A stretch of 64,000 nt of DNA from JAKAJA01 sp037440125 (GTDB lineage Bacteria; Acidobacteriota; UBA4820; DSQY01): the NCBI GenBank assembly GCA_037440125.1, contig JBBIUU010000001.1:1-64000 (forward strand). Reading direction: 5' to 3'. Of this stretch, positions 14,755 through 21,714 are shown one piece after another. Every line of letters starts with the position of its first letter. Position 1 is the first letter of the stretch. Both the position numbers and the translations under genes were made by a program. Under the pieces are notes generated by a model. The model had not been told where the DNA came from, made no database searches, and saw only the letters and a program-made list of their open reading frames with translations.

Positions 14755-16308
14755 ATGAAGTGGCTCGTGAAGGGCGACGTGGACGGGTTCTTCGGGCTGG
14801 CGCTGGACAACCTCGTCCAGGTGCTCCTCATCGAGGCGCTCTGCGGCGGGGTCCTCGGGTTCCAAGGCGCGCTCGTCTACGGCCGCATCCTCCCCGGCGT
14901 GGCCGTCTCCCTCCTCGTGGGCAATCTCTACTACGCCTGGCAGGCGCGCCGCCTGGCCCTCCGCACGGGCCGCACCGACGTGTGCGCGCTCCCCTACGGC
15001 ATCAACACGGTCTCCCTCTTCGCCTTCGTCTTCCTCGTCATGCTTCCCGCCAAACTCGCGGCCCAGGCCGCCGGAGACCCCGACCCGGCGCGCACCGCGT
15101 GGCGCGTGGGGCTCGTGGCCACGGTCTGGTGCGGGATCATCGAGTTCGCGGGCGCCTTCGTGGCGGAGCGCATCCGCAAGGCCACCCCGAGGGCCGCCCT
15201 CCTGAGCACGCTCTCGGGCATCGCCCTCGGCTTCATCTCCCTCGGGTTCCTCTTCCGCACCTACGCGCGTCCCGTGGTGGGGCTCACGACGCTGGGCATC
15301 ATCCTCCTCACCTACTTCGGGCGCGTGAAGTTCAAGGGCGGTCTGCCGGGAGGCCTGGTGGCGGTCTGCGCCGGCACGCTGCTCGCGTGGGCGCTCGGCA
15401 TCGCGCCGGGGGCGACGGCGCCCGCGGGCGCGGGGCTCTACCTGCCGGTGCCGGTCCTCGGCGATCTCCTTTCCACGTTCACCTCGGGCGGGTGGTGGGG
15501 CTACATCTCGATCATTCTGCCCATGGGCCTCTTCACCCTCGTGGGCTCGCTCCAGAACATCGAGTCGGCGGAGGCCGCGGGGGACAGCTACCCCACGGCG
15601 CCGAGCCTCGCGGTGAACGGCATCGGGACGGTGGCCGCGGCGTGCTTCGGCTCGTGCTTCCCCACCACGCTCTACATCGGCCACCCCGGATGGAAGTCCC
15701 TCGGCGCGCGGGCGGGTTACAGCGTCCTCAACGGGGCCTTTTTCACCCTCGTGTGCCTCACGGGGACCTTCTCGTACATCGCGTGGGCCGTGCCCGTGGA
15801 CGCGGGGATGGCCATCGTCCTCTGGATCGGCATCGTCATCGCCGCCCAGGCCTTCTCCGCCACGCCCAGGGAGCACGCCCCCGCGGTGGTCATGGGCCTC
15901 TTCCCCGCGCTCGCCGCGTGGGGTGCCATGATGGCCAAGAACGGGTTGCGCGCCGCGGGCCTGGGCACGCCCGAGCACCCCTTCACGGAGGCGCTCGTGG
16001 ACGCCTTCAAGGGGAGCGACACGTGGATCCACGGCGCCTTCGCTCTCGAGCAGGGGTTCATCTTCAGCGCCATGATCCTGGCCGCCGCCACCGTGGCGGT
16101 CATCGAGCGGAAGTTCGTCCAGGCCGGCGTGTGGTGCCTCGCGGGTGCCCTGTTGTCCGTGCTCGGCCTCATGCACTCCTACCGCTGGACCTCGGGCGAC
16201 ACCATCATCGCGCTGACCCCCGCGTGGCCATGGGCGGCGGGCTATGCGGTGATGGCGGCGGTATTCTTTGCGGCGAGGTGGATCACGGTGGAGGGGGAAG
16301 GGCACTGA
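14755..16308 (+). CDS. NCS2-like nucleobase/xanthine permease family transporter
   Basis: A 517-residue protein with about a dozen hydrophobic helices and the layout of the NCS2 (xanthine/uracil permease) superfamily. It starts FFGLALDNLVQVLLIEALCG, has CALPYGINTVSLFAFVF near the first helical hairpin, and has NIESAEAAGDSYPTAPSLAV where the conserved NCS2 Glu/polar motif falls. It probably imports a purine or pyrimidine, or another small acid, by ion symport; the substrate cannot be assigned. ATG 14755 follows GGAGGGGGGAGGG. The 204 nt to the divergent sulfatase gene contain a TACAAT (14725-14730) without a good partner box. Confidence 0.82.
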   Translation: MKWLVKGDVDGFFGLALDNLVQVLLIEALCGGVLGFQGALVYGRILPGVAVSLLVGNLYYAWQARRLALRTGRTDVCALPYGINTVSLFAFVFLVMLPAKLAAQAAGDPDPARTAWRVGLVATVWCGIIEFAGAFVAERIRKATPRAALLSTLSGIALGFISLGFLFRTYARPVVGLTTLGIILLTYFGRVKFKGGLPGGLVAVCAGTLLAWALGIAPGATAPAGAGLYLPVPVLGDLLSTFTSGGWWGYISIILPMGLFTLVGSLQNIESAEAAGDSYPTAPSLAVNGIGTVAAACFGSCFPTTLYIGHPGWKSLGARAGYSVLNGAFFTLVCLTGTFSYIAWAVPVDAGMAIVLWIGIVIAAQAFSATPREHAPAVVMGLFPALAAWGAMMAKNGLRAAGLGTPEHPFTEALVDAFKGSDTWIHGAFALEQGFIFSAMILAAATVAVIERKFVQAGVWCLAGALLSVLGLMHSYRWTSGDTIIALTPAWPWAAGYAVMAAVFFAARWITVEGEGH

Positions 16309-16314
16309 GGGGAA

Positions 16315-16354
16315 CGAGCTGGGGAGCTGGAGTGCTGGAGAGCTGGAGAAAGAG
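16315..16354 (+). repeat. Short tandem repeat, GAGCTGG type, doubling as ribosome site
   Basis: Units GAGCTGGGGAGCTGGAG, TGCTGGAGAGCTGGAG and AAAGAG run straight into the ATG at 16355. The last GGAG is the only Shine-Dalgarno-like element for the downstream peptidase. Confidence 0.7.
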
Positions 16355-17965
16355 ATGAAAAGCAAATCGTTGCTGGGTGGGCTCGCGCTACTATCGACGT
16401 TCCTCCTCCATGCCGCGGAGCCGGCGAGGGTGCCCCAGCAGGGGCCCGTGACGACGCCGGAGCGGACAGCGTACCAGGCAACGAGCACGCTCGCGGAGGT
16501 GCAGGCCTTCTACGAAACCCTCTGCGCCCAGAACCCCGGCAGAGTCGTTCTGGGCGAACTCGGGCGCTCGGCGGAAGGGCGCGTCATCCCCCTCGTGATC
16601 CTCGGGGACCCCGCCGTCGCGGCGCCGCAGGACAACACCCGGCCCGTCCTCCTCATCGTGGCCAACATCCACGGCGGCGAGGTGGAGGGCAAGGAGGCGC
16701 TGCAGATGTTCGCGCGGGACCTCCTGGCGCGCGACCCTCAGGGGCTCCTGAAGCGATTCACGCTCCTACTCGTCCCCCTGTTCAACGTGGACGGGAACGA
16801 GAAGATCAGCCCCGAGAACCGGCCCTACCAGAAGGTCCTGGACGGCGTGGGCCTTCGGACGAACGGGCAGAACCTCGACCTCAACCGCGATTTCGTCAAG
16901 CTCGAGACGCCCGAGGTGCGGACCCTGGTCGCCCTCTTCGACCGCTGGAACCCCTTCGTGATGGCGGACCTCCACACCACCAACGGTTCCTACCACGAGG
17001 AGCCCCTCACGTGGATCTGGGGCAAGCACCCCGCGGGGAACCCGGCCATCGACGCGGCCATGCACGACGAGGTCTTCCCCTGGATGCAGGCCTACGTGTC
17101 GGCGCACTTCCAGATGGACACGCTCCCCTACGGCGACTTCGACGACGACCTCAAGCCGACGAAGTGGGTGAACCACCCGCCGAGCCTGCGGATCGGTGTG
17201 GACTACTTCTCCACGCGCTGCGCCTACGCGCTCCTCGACGAGAACTACGCCTACGCCGACTTCCCCACGCGCGTCCGGGCGAGCTACGCCTTCCTCGAGG
17301 CGCTCCTCGCGTACGCGGCGACGCACGAGGAGGCCATGCTCGCCAACGTGAAGACGTGCAGGGACTCGGGCCAGCCGCGGCTCTACACCGACATCAAGAC
17401 CTCGCTCTACCCCGAGAGCCTCACCATCAAGGCCTTCAAGGCCACCAAGGACGCGAAGGGCGAGGTTCATGGGACGACGGAGCGCATGGACGTGACGGTG
17501 CCCTACCTCGGCAACGTGACCGCCACGGCGGGTCCCGTCCTCACCGGCGCGTACCTGATCCCGCCCGGGCTCGGCGCCGTCGTGGACACGCTCCGTGCGC
17601 ACGGGGCGCGCGTCTACCGGGTGAAGGCTCCCGAAAAGGCCAAGGTCCTCAGGTTCGACGTGGACTCCCTGACCTACGCGTCCATGCCCAACCAGGGGCG
17701 CGTGCCCCTGAAGGAGATCAAGGGCCATTGGGAGACGGTGGAGATGGGCGTGGCGGGCTGGTACGCCGTACCCCTCGACGGAGGTCAGAAGATCCGCGCG
17801 CTCCTTCCCGCGCTCCTCGAGCCCGAGAGCTCGGACGGCCTGGCTCGTGCGGGCGCCTTCGACGCGGCGCTCTATCCCAACCAGTGGTCCAAGGACCCCG
17901 GGCCTTACCCCGTCGTCCGCGTCCCCGACACCGCGGGTTTTGTCATGGAGCTCGTTAAAGAGTAA
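16355..17965 (+). CDS. Secreted M14-family zinc carboxypeptidase
   Basis: A 536-residue protein with a signal peptide (residues 1-21, SLLGGLALLSTFLLHAAEPA). Zinc ligands of the M14 fold are visible: HxxE in ANIHGGEVEGKE and the later His in MADLHTTNG. NLDLNRDFVKLETPE carries the substrate-binding Asn-Arg. It would remove C-terminal residues from peptides in the periplasm or outside. The C-terminal 200 residues (beta-rich, ending PYPVVRVPDTAGFVMELVKE) form an extra domain that I cannot name. ATG 16355 is chosen because the signal peptide starts there; the open frame continues upstream through the repeat. Confidence 0.88.
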   Translation: MKSKSLLGGLALLSTFLLHAAEPARVPQQGPVTTPERTAYQATSTLAEVQAFYETLCAQNPGRVVLGELGRSAEGRVIPLVILGDPAVAAPQDNTRPVLLIVANIHGGEVEGKEALQMFARDLLARDPQGLLKRFTLLLVPLFNVDGNEKISPENRPYQKVLDGVGLRTNGQNLDLNRDFVKLETPEVRTLVALFDRWNPFVMADLHTTNGSYHEEPLTWIWGKHPAGNPAIDAAMHDEVFPWMQAYVSAHFQMDTLPYGDFDDDLKPTKWVNHPPSLRIGVDYFSTRCAYALLDENYAYADFPTRVRASYAFLEALLAYAATHEEAMLANVKTCRDSGQPRLYTDIKTSLYPESLTIKAFKATKDAKGEVHGTTERMDVTVPYLGNVTATAGPVLTGAYLIPPGLGAVVDTLRAHGARVYRVKAPEKAKVLRFDVDSLTYASMPNQGRVPLKEIKGHWETVEMGVAGWYAVPLDGGQKIRALLPALLEPESSDGLARAGAFDAALYPNQWSKDPGPYPVVRVPDTAGFVMELVKE

Positions 17966-17976
17966 GTCGAAGGAAT

Positions 17977-18093
17977 TTCACCACGGAGGCACGGAGGACA
18001 CGGAGAAGGTCAAAGGAAGGTTCTTTTCAAAGAGAAGAACCAGAGGGTTTCTTCTTCTTTTCTCCGTGCTCTCCGTGTCTCCGTGGTGAGTTT
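17977..18093. repeat. Long intergenic inverted repeat, CACGGAG type, with nested stem
   Basis: The left arm (17977-18010) reads CACCACGGAGGCACGGAG then GACACGGAGAA. The right arm (18060-18093), read on the other strand, reads CACCACGGAGACACGGAG then AGCACGGAGAA. The arms match over about 30 nt. The loop holds a second inverted pair, GGTTCTTTTC with GAGAAGAACC (18019-18041). It lies between convergent genes and could form a cruciform or a two-way transcript end. Confidence 0.88.
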
Positions 18094-18098
18094 TCTCT

Positions 18099-18581
18099 TT
18101 ATCCTTCCAAGATGATGCAGGTGGAGGTGGCGTGGGCGTAAAGGCGCCCCTCGGCATCCTCCATGCGCGCCTCGGTGACGGCGGTGCGGCGGCCTTTGTG
18201 GACGACCTTGCCGACGGCCTTGAGCCTCCCGGTGTCGGGCTGGACGGGCCGGACCACGTTCACCTTCATCTCGAGGGTCGTGTAGCCCACCCCCGCGGGG
18301 AGGAGGGTGTGGAGGGCCACGCCGAGGGGCGCGTCGAGGACCGCTGCGTACCACCCGCCGTGCACGGAGCCGATCGGGTTGTAGGCCCACGGCCCCGCCT
18401 CGGCCTCGAAGACGGCGACGCCCTCGCTCACCTCGACAAGTTCGAAGCCCAGGGTCGCGCCGATGGGCACTCGAGCCTTGGCTGCGATGAGCCAGCGGAG
18501 GAACTCGAGGCCCGAGAGTTCGCGGGCTCTCCTGCCCAGCGCGAGCGGGTCGTCCCACGCGATGGTCCGCGTGTTCTCCAT
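18099..18581 (-). CDS. PaaI-type hotdog-fold thioesterase
   Basis: A 160-residue single hotdog domain. GSVHGGWYAAVLDAPLGVALHTLLPAG is the PaaI-type HGG motif with the following acidic residue, and VVHKGRRTAVTEARMEDAEGRLYAHATSTCII is the closing strand pair. It probably hydrolyses acyl- or aryl-CoA thioesters in the cytoplasm. The start (ATG 18581) is 4 nt after the stop of the cyclophilin gene, so the two are co-transcribed. Confidence 0.87.
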   Translation of the reverse strand: MENTRTIAWDDPLALGRRARELSGLEFLRWLIAAKARVPIGATLGFELVEVSEGVAVFEAEAGPWAYNPIGSVHGGWYAAVLDAPLGVALHTLLPAGVGYTTLEMKVNVVRPVQPDTGRLKAVGKVVHKGRRTAVTEARMEDAEGRLYAHATSTCIILEG

Positions 18582-18585
18582 GCCG

Positions 18586-19056
18586 TCAGGCTTCGACGGT
18601 GCAGCGCTCGATGACCACGTCCTTGGTGGGGCGGTCGCCGGGGCCCTTGTCGCACGTGCCGATCTTCTCCACCACGTCCATGCCCGAGACGACCTCGCCG
18701 AAGATCGTGTGCTTGTCGGTGAGCCACTCGGTGGGCGCGAGGGTGATGAAGAACTGGCTGCCGTTGGTGGAGGGGCCCGCGTTGGCCATGGCCAGGATGC
18801 CCTTGCGGTCGAAGCGCAGGCCGTTGCGCACCTCGTCCTCGAAGGACTTGCCCCAGATGGACTTGCCGCCGCGCCCCGTGCCCGAGGGGTCGCCGCCCTG
18901 GATCATGAAGCGGTCGATGACGCGGTGGAAGATGACCTTGTCGTAGTAGCCGTTCTTGGCGTGGGTCGAGAAGTTCTCGCAGGCCTTCGGGGCCTTGTCC
19001 TCGTAGAGCTTCAGCGCGATGTCGCCGTTGTTCGTGTGCAGCGTGACCTTGGCCAT
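18586..19056 (-). CDS. Cyclophilin-type peptidyl-prolyl cis-trans isomerase
   Basis: A 156-residue single-domain cyclophilin without a signal peptide, hence cytoplasmic. Family motifs FHRVIDRFMIQGGDPSGTG, MANAGPSTNGSQFFIT and HTIFGEVVSGMDVV are all present, including the catalytic Arg and the Phe/Gln core. ATG 19056 follows AGGAGGAACC. First gene of a two-gene operon with the thioesterase. Confidence 0.95.
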   Translation of the reverse strand: MAKVTLHTNNGDIALKLYEDKAPKACENFSTHAKNGYYDKVIFHRVIDRFMIQGGDPSGTGRGGKSIWGKSFEDEVRNGLRFDRKGILAMANAGPSTNGSQFFITLAPTEWLTDKHTIFGEVVSGMDVVEKIGTCDKGPGDRPTKDVVIERCTVEA

Positions 19057-19247
19057 GGTTCCTCCTTGATGGGGGTCCAGGGTATCACGGGGAGCGCGGC
19101 GAGAAGATGAGTCGGGCACGAACCGGCGAGAGGGGGCGATAGGGAGGTGGGGAGACGGGGGGAAGACGAAAATGTGGAGGCACTCCATCATTTGTGCTCA
19201 TTGACTCGCTGGCCCGTTGACCTCATCCTGACCTGCCGGAGGAACCG

Positions 19248-19859
19248 ATGGACGAGGTGTCGAAGAAGGCGCTGGCCAAGCTCAAGCGGGACCCCAGGCT
19301 CAAGCCGATCATCCAGAAGGTGGGCCCCCCTACCTTCTACGAGTACACGCGGGAGAACCTCCTGGCCAACCTCGTGGGCGCCATCGTCGGCCAGCAGCTC
19401 TCCGGCAGGGTGGCGGAGGCGATGTACGGGCGCCTGGAGAAGCTGGGCGGCCGGGGCTTCCCCAACCCGAAGAAGCTCCTCAAGCACACCGACGAGGAGC
19501 TCCGCGCCGTGGGTCTTTCGCGCGCCAAGATGGCGGCCATCCGCGACCTCGCCGATGCCGTCCTCACCCGGCGCCTGGACTTGGACGGCCTCGAGCACCT
19601 CTCCGATGCCGAGGTGGAGGAGGCCCTCGTGGGCATCAGGGGCATCGGTCCCTGGACCGCCCACATGGCGCTCATCTTCACCCTGCGGCGCCCCGACGTC
19701 TGGCCCGCCGCGGACCTGGGCGTGCGCAAAGCCCTCAAGGTCGTCCTCGATCTCCCCAAGGTGCCCACCGCCCGGGAGGCCGAGACCATGGGCGACCCTT
19801 GGAAGCCCTACCGCAGCTACGCCTGCTGGTACCTGTGGCAGCACCTGGACGGAAAATGA
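19248..19859 (+). CDS. DNA-3-methyladenine glycosylase II (AlkA-like, HhH-GPD)
   Basis: A 203-residue base-excision glycosylase. The helix-hairpin-helix LVGIRGIGPWTAHMALIF is followed by the catalytic Asp156 in WPAADLGVRKAL. It is shorter than E. coli AlkA because it lacks the N-terminal beta domain, like many compact AlkA/Mag1-type enzymes. It excises alkylated purines. ATG 19248 follows GGAGGAACCG. The 191 nt to the divergent cyclophilin gene contain a weak ATTGACTCGC/GTTGACCTC repeat near 19200-19225. Confidence 0.88.
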   Translation: MDEVSKKALAKLKRDPRLKPIIQKVGPPTFYEYTRENLLANLVGAIVGQQLSGRVAEAMYGRLEKLGGRGFPNPKKLLKHTDEELRAVGLSRAKMAAIRDLADAVLTRRLDLDGLEHLSDAEVEEALVGIRGIGPWTAHMALIFTLRRPDVWPAADLGVRKALKVVLDLPKVPTAREAETMGDPWKPYRSYACWYLWQHLDGK

Positions 19860-19908
19860 CGGGAGCGGGGGGCGGAACCCCCTCACCCGCCAGATGTTCT
19901 GATTCTTC

Positions 19909-19957
19909 TCTCCTGCCCCAGCTCTCTAGCTCCCCGGCCCTCCAGCTCGCTCTCCCG
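19909..19957. repeat. Short intergenic repeat, CTCCAGCT type
   Basis: CCCCAGCTCTCTAGCTCCCC then GGCCCTCCAGCTCGCTCTCC: about 8-9 bp units that are the reverse complement of the GAGCTGGAG units at 16315-16354. Single arm downstream of the glycosylase gene. Confidence 0.6.
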
Positions 19958-19982
19958 GAGGCGCCCAAATCCCTCACCAGCA

Positions 19983-20012
19983 TTGACATACAGGGGGGCC
20001 CTGCGGTATCCT
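19983..20012 (+). promoter_or_regulatory. Sigma-70 promoter of tRNA-Met and the tilS operon
   Basis: TTGACA (19983-19988, perfect) and TATCCT (20007-20012, 4 of 6) are separated by 18 nt. Transcription would start near 20019, just in front of the tRNA at 20023. Confidence 0.72.
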
Positions 20013-20022
20013 CCGCGATTGT

Positions 20023-20099
20023 GGCGGTGTAGCTCAGGTGGTTAGAGCAAACGGCTCATATCCGTTGTGTCCGGGGTTCGACTCCCTGCACCGCCACCA
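20023..20099 (+). tRNA. tRNA-Met (CAT), elongator type
   Basis: A 77-nt tRNA with encoded CCA. The acceptor stem GGCGGTG pairs with CACCGCC, the D arm is GCTCAGGTGGTTAGAGC, the anticodon stem AACGG/CCGTT encloses loop CTCATAT (anticodon CAT), and the T arm has GGTTCGACTCC. The paired G1-C72 excludes the initiator. A CAT anticodon can also belong to tRNA-Ile2 (lysidine-modified); the overall sequence looks like elongator Met. The reading frame of tilS stays open through the 3' half of the tRNA. Confidence 0.9.
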
Positions 20100-20142
20100 C
20101 CCTCTTCTCAAGCGGTTCAGGAGCGACCTGAAGGCCTATCCC

Positions 20143-21066
20143 TTGCGGGACGGCCATCGGGTCCTCGTGGCCGTGTCGGGAGGCGGCGATTCGGTGGGCC
20201 TCCTGGCGCTCCTCATGTCGGCCCGGCCCCGGCCCGACCTCGTCCTCGGCGTGGCGCACGTCCACCACAACCTGAGGGGGAGCGAGGCGGACCGCGACGA
20301 GGCCGCGGTGGCGGCCCTGGCCAAGGCCCTGGGCCTTCCCTTCTGCAAGGCCAGGCTCCGCGGCAAGCCGGTCCGGGGGGAGAGCACCGAGGAGTGGGCC
20401 CGCGAGGGCCGGTACGCGGCCCTCGAGCGCCTTCGCGCCAAGGGGTCCTGGGACTGGGTGGCCACGGCGCACAGCCTCGACGACCAGGCCGAGACCGTCC
20501 TCATGCGCATCGCCCGCGGCACGGGAATCGCCGGGCTCTCGGGCATCCATCCCCTCTCGGGCCGGGTCGTGCGTCCCGCCCTCGGGCTCACCGGCGCACA
20601 CCTCCGCCAGGCTGCCGAGAGCTGCGGCCTGCGCTGGTTGGAGGACTCGAGCAACTGTGACCACCGCTACCTTCGCAACCGCGTGCGGCAGGAGGCTCTC
20701 CCGGCCCTGGAGGCGGCCCTCCCCGGCATCTCCGCCCGCCTGGCCGCCCTCGCGCGGCTGGCCCGCGAGGCACGCCCGCAGGCCCCGCCCGCGATTGCGA
20801 GGCTCGAGGGGGACGCCGTATATTATGAGTGCGACGCGCTGTCGGGACTGGCGGAGGGACAGGGGCTGGAGCTCTTCCGGGAGGGCCTCAGGACCGCCCG
20901 GGGACACCTCCGCCGGATCGCCGAGCGCCACCTGAGGGCGCTCTGGGCGCTGAGGACGGCCCGGCCCGGAGCCGAGGTGGCCCTTCCCGGAGGCTGGTCC
21001 GGCACGCGCGAGGCCCGGGGCATCCGACTCGCGCCCGCGGCGCCGCGCCGGAGGAGAACACGATGA
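20143..21066 (+). CDS. tilS: tRNA(Ile)-lysidine synthase
   Basis: TilS converts C34 of the CAU-anticodon tRNA-Ile to lysidine, using ATP and lysine. The PP-loop SGGGDS follows VLVAV near the N-terminus, with VHHNLRGSEADRDE, ATAHSLDDQAETVLMRIARGTG and the LEDSSN motif further on. The C-terminal domain is short (about 307 residues in total versus about 430 in E. coli). There is no ATG. The frame is open back into the tRNA (GTG 20038), and between the tRNA end and the PP-loop the only usual start codon is TTG 20143, with AAGG 8 nt upstream. Homology to the usual helix before the PP-loop (LLKRFRSDLK) begins further upstream, so CTG 20128 after AGGAG is possible. The 3' end overlaps hpt by ATGA. 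Confidence 0.88.
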   Translation: MRDGHRVLVAVSGGGDSVGLLALLMSARPRPDLVLGVAHVHHNLRGSEADRDEAAVAALAKALGLPFCKARLRGKPVRGESTEEWAREGRYAALERLRAKGSWDWVATAHSLDDQAETVLMRIARGTGIAGLSGIHPLSGRVVRPALGLTGAHLRQAAESCGLRWLEDSSNCDHRYLRNRVRQEALPALEAALPGISARLAALARLAREARPQAPPAIARLEGDAVYYECDALSGLAEGQGLELFREGLRTARGHLRRIAERHLRALWALRTARPGAEVALPGGWSGTREARGIRLAPAAPRRRRTR

Positions 21067-21578
21067 AGCTCGCGACGGGTCTCCTGTTCACCGAGAAGCA
21101 GATCCAGCAGCGCGTGGCCGAGCTGGCCGCGCAGATCGACCACGACTACAAGGGCCAGACCCTCGTCCTCTGCGGCATCCTCAAGGGCTCCATCCCCTTC
21201 CTCGCGGACCTCATGAGGCGCCTGACGTGCGACGTGCGCCTCGTCCTCATCGAGATGAAGAGCCAGGTGGACGGCGTGCACGCCACCATGAGGTTCACCT
21301 CGAGCCTCGACCTCGCGGGCAAGCACGTCCTCATCGTGGAGGACATCGTGGACACGGGGATCACGCTCGACTACCTCATCAAGCACCTGGAGATCGAGCG
21401 GACCCCCGCCTCCATCCGCGTGGCCGCCATCCTGGACAAGCCGGAGGCCAGGAAGCTGGACGTGCCCCTCCACTACCGCGGCTTCACCGTGCCCGACAAG
21501 TTCGTGGTAGGCTACGGCCTGGACTGGCAGGAGCGCTACCGGAACCTTCCCTACATCACCTGGGTCGAATCGGAATGA
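21063..21578 (+). CDS. hpt: Hypoxanthine phosphoribosyltransferase
   Basis: A 171-residue purine-salvage enzyme making IMP/GMP from hypoxanthine/guanine and PRPP. The PRPP loop VLIVEDIVDTGITLDYL is complete, LCGILKGSIPFLADLM is the phosphate-binding loop, and KFVVGYGLDWQERYRNLPYI is the typical C-terminus. The ATG overlaps the tilS stop (ATGA, 21063-21066), so the two are translationally coupled. The order tilS-hpt-ftsH is widespread in bacteria. Confidence 0.95.
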   Translation: MKLATGLLFTEKQIQQRVAELAAQIDHDYKGQTLVLCGILKGSIPFLADLMRRLTCDVRLVLIEMKSQVDGVHATMRFTSSLDLAGKHVLIVEDIVDTGITLDYLIKHLEIERTPASIRVAAILDKPEARKLDVPLHYRGFTVPDKFVVGYGLDWQERYRNLPYITWVESE

Positions 21579-21637
21579 GGGTGAGGATGCGGGCGTTTTC
21601 CCTGTCCTGAACCCGCCCCCGAGGGGGTCGGGAACCT

Positions 21638-21671
21638 CGGCGGGCGGCCCCGGTGGCACGGCCCGCCGTTT
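21638..21671 (+). terminator. Hairpin between hpt and ftsH
   Basis: CGGCGGGC (21638-21645) pairs with GCCCGCCG (21661-21668), followed by TTTCTGG. A GC palindrome GGCCCGGCCGGGCC comes just after it. Either a terminator or a partial attenuator, since ftsH is on the same strand 44 nt later. Confidence 0.4.
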
Positions 21672-21714
21672 CTGGCCCGGCCGGGCCCTTCCCTCCGGCC
21701 GCCAAGGAGATCGA

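Noticed and set aside
14551..16488. N-terminal extension of the sulfatase frame
   Set aside because: The part upstream of 14550 is antisense to the NCS2-like permease and has no hydrophobic or family sequence; the first membrane helix follows ATG 14550.
20023..20099. Initiator tRNA-fMet
   Set aside because: The first acceptor pair is G-C and the anticodon stem lacks the three G-C pairs of initiators.
20038..20142. GTG at 20038 as tilS start
   Set aside because: It lies in the D loop of the tRNA; mature tRNA processing would remove it, so a downstream start is preferred although the frame is open.
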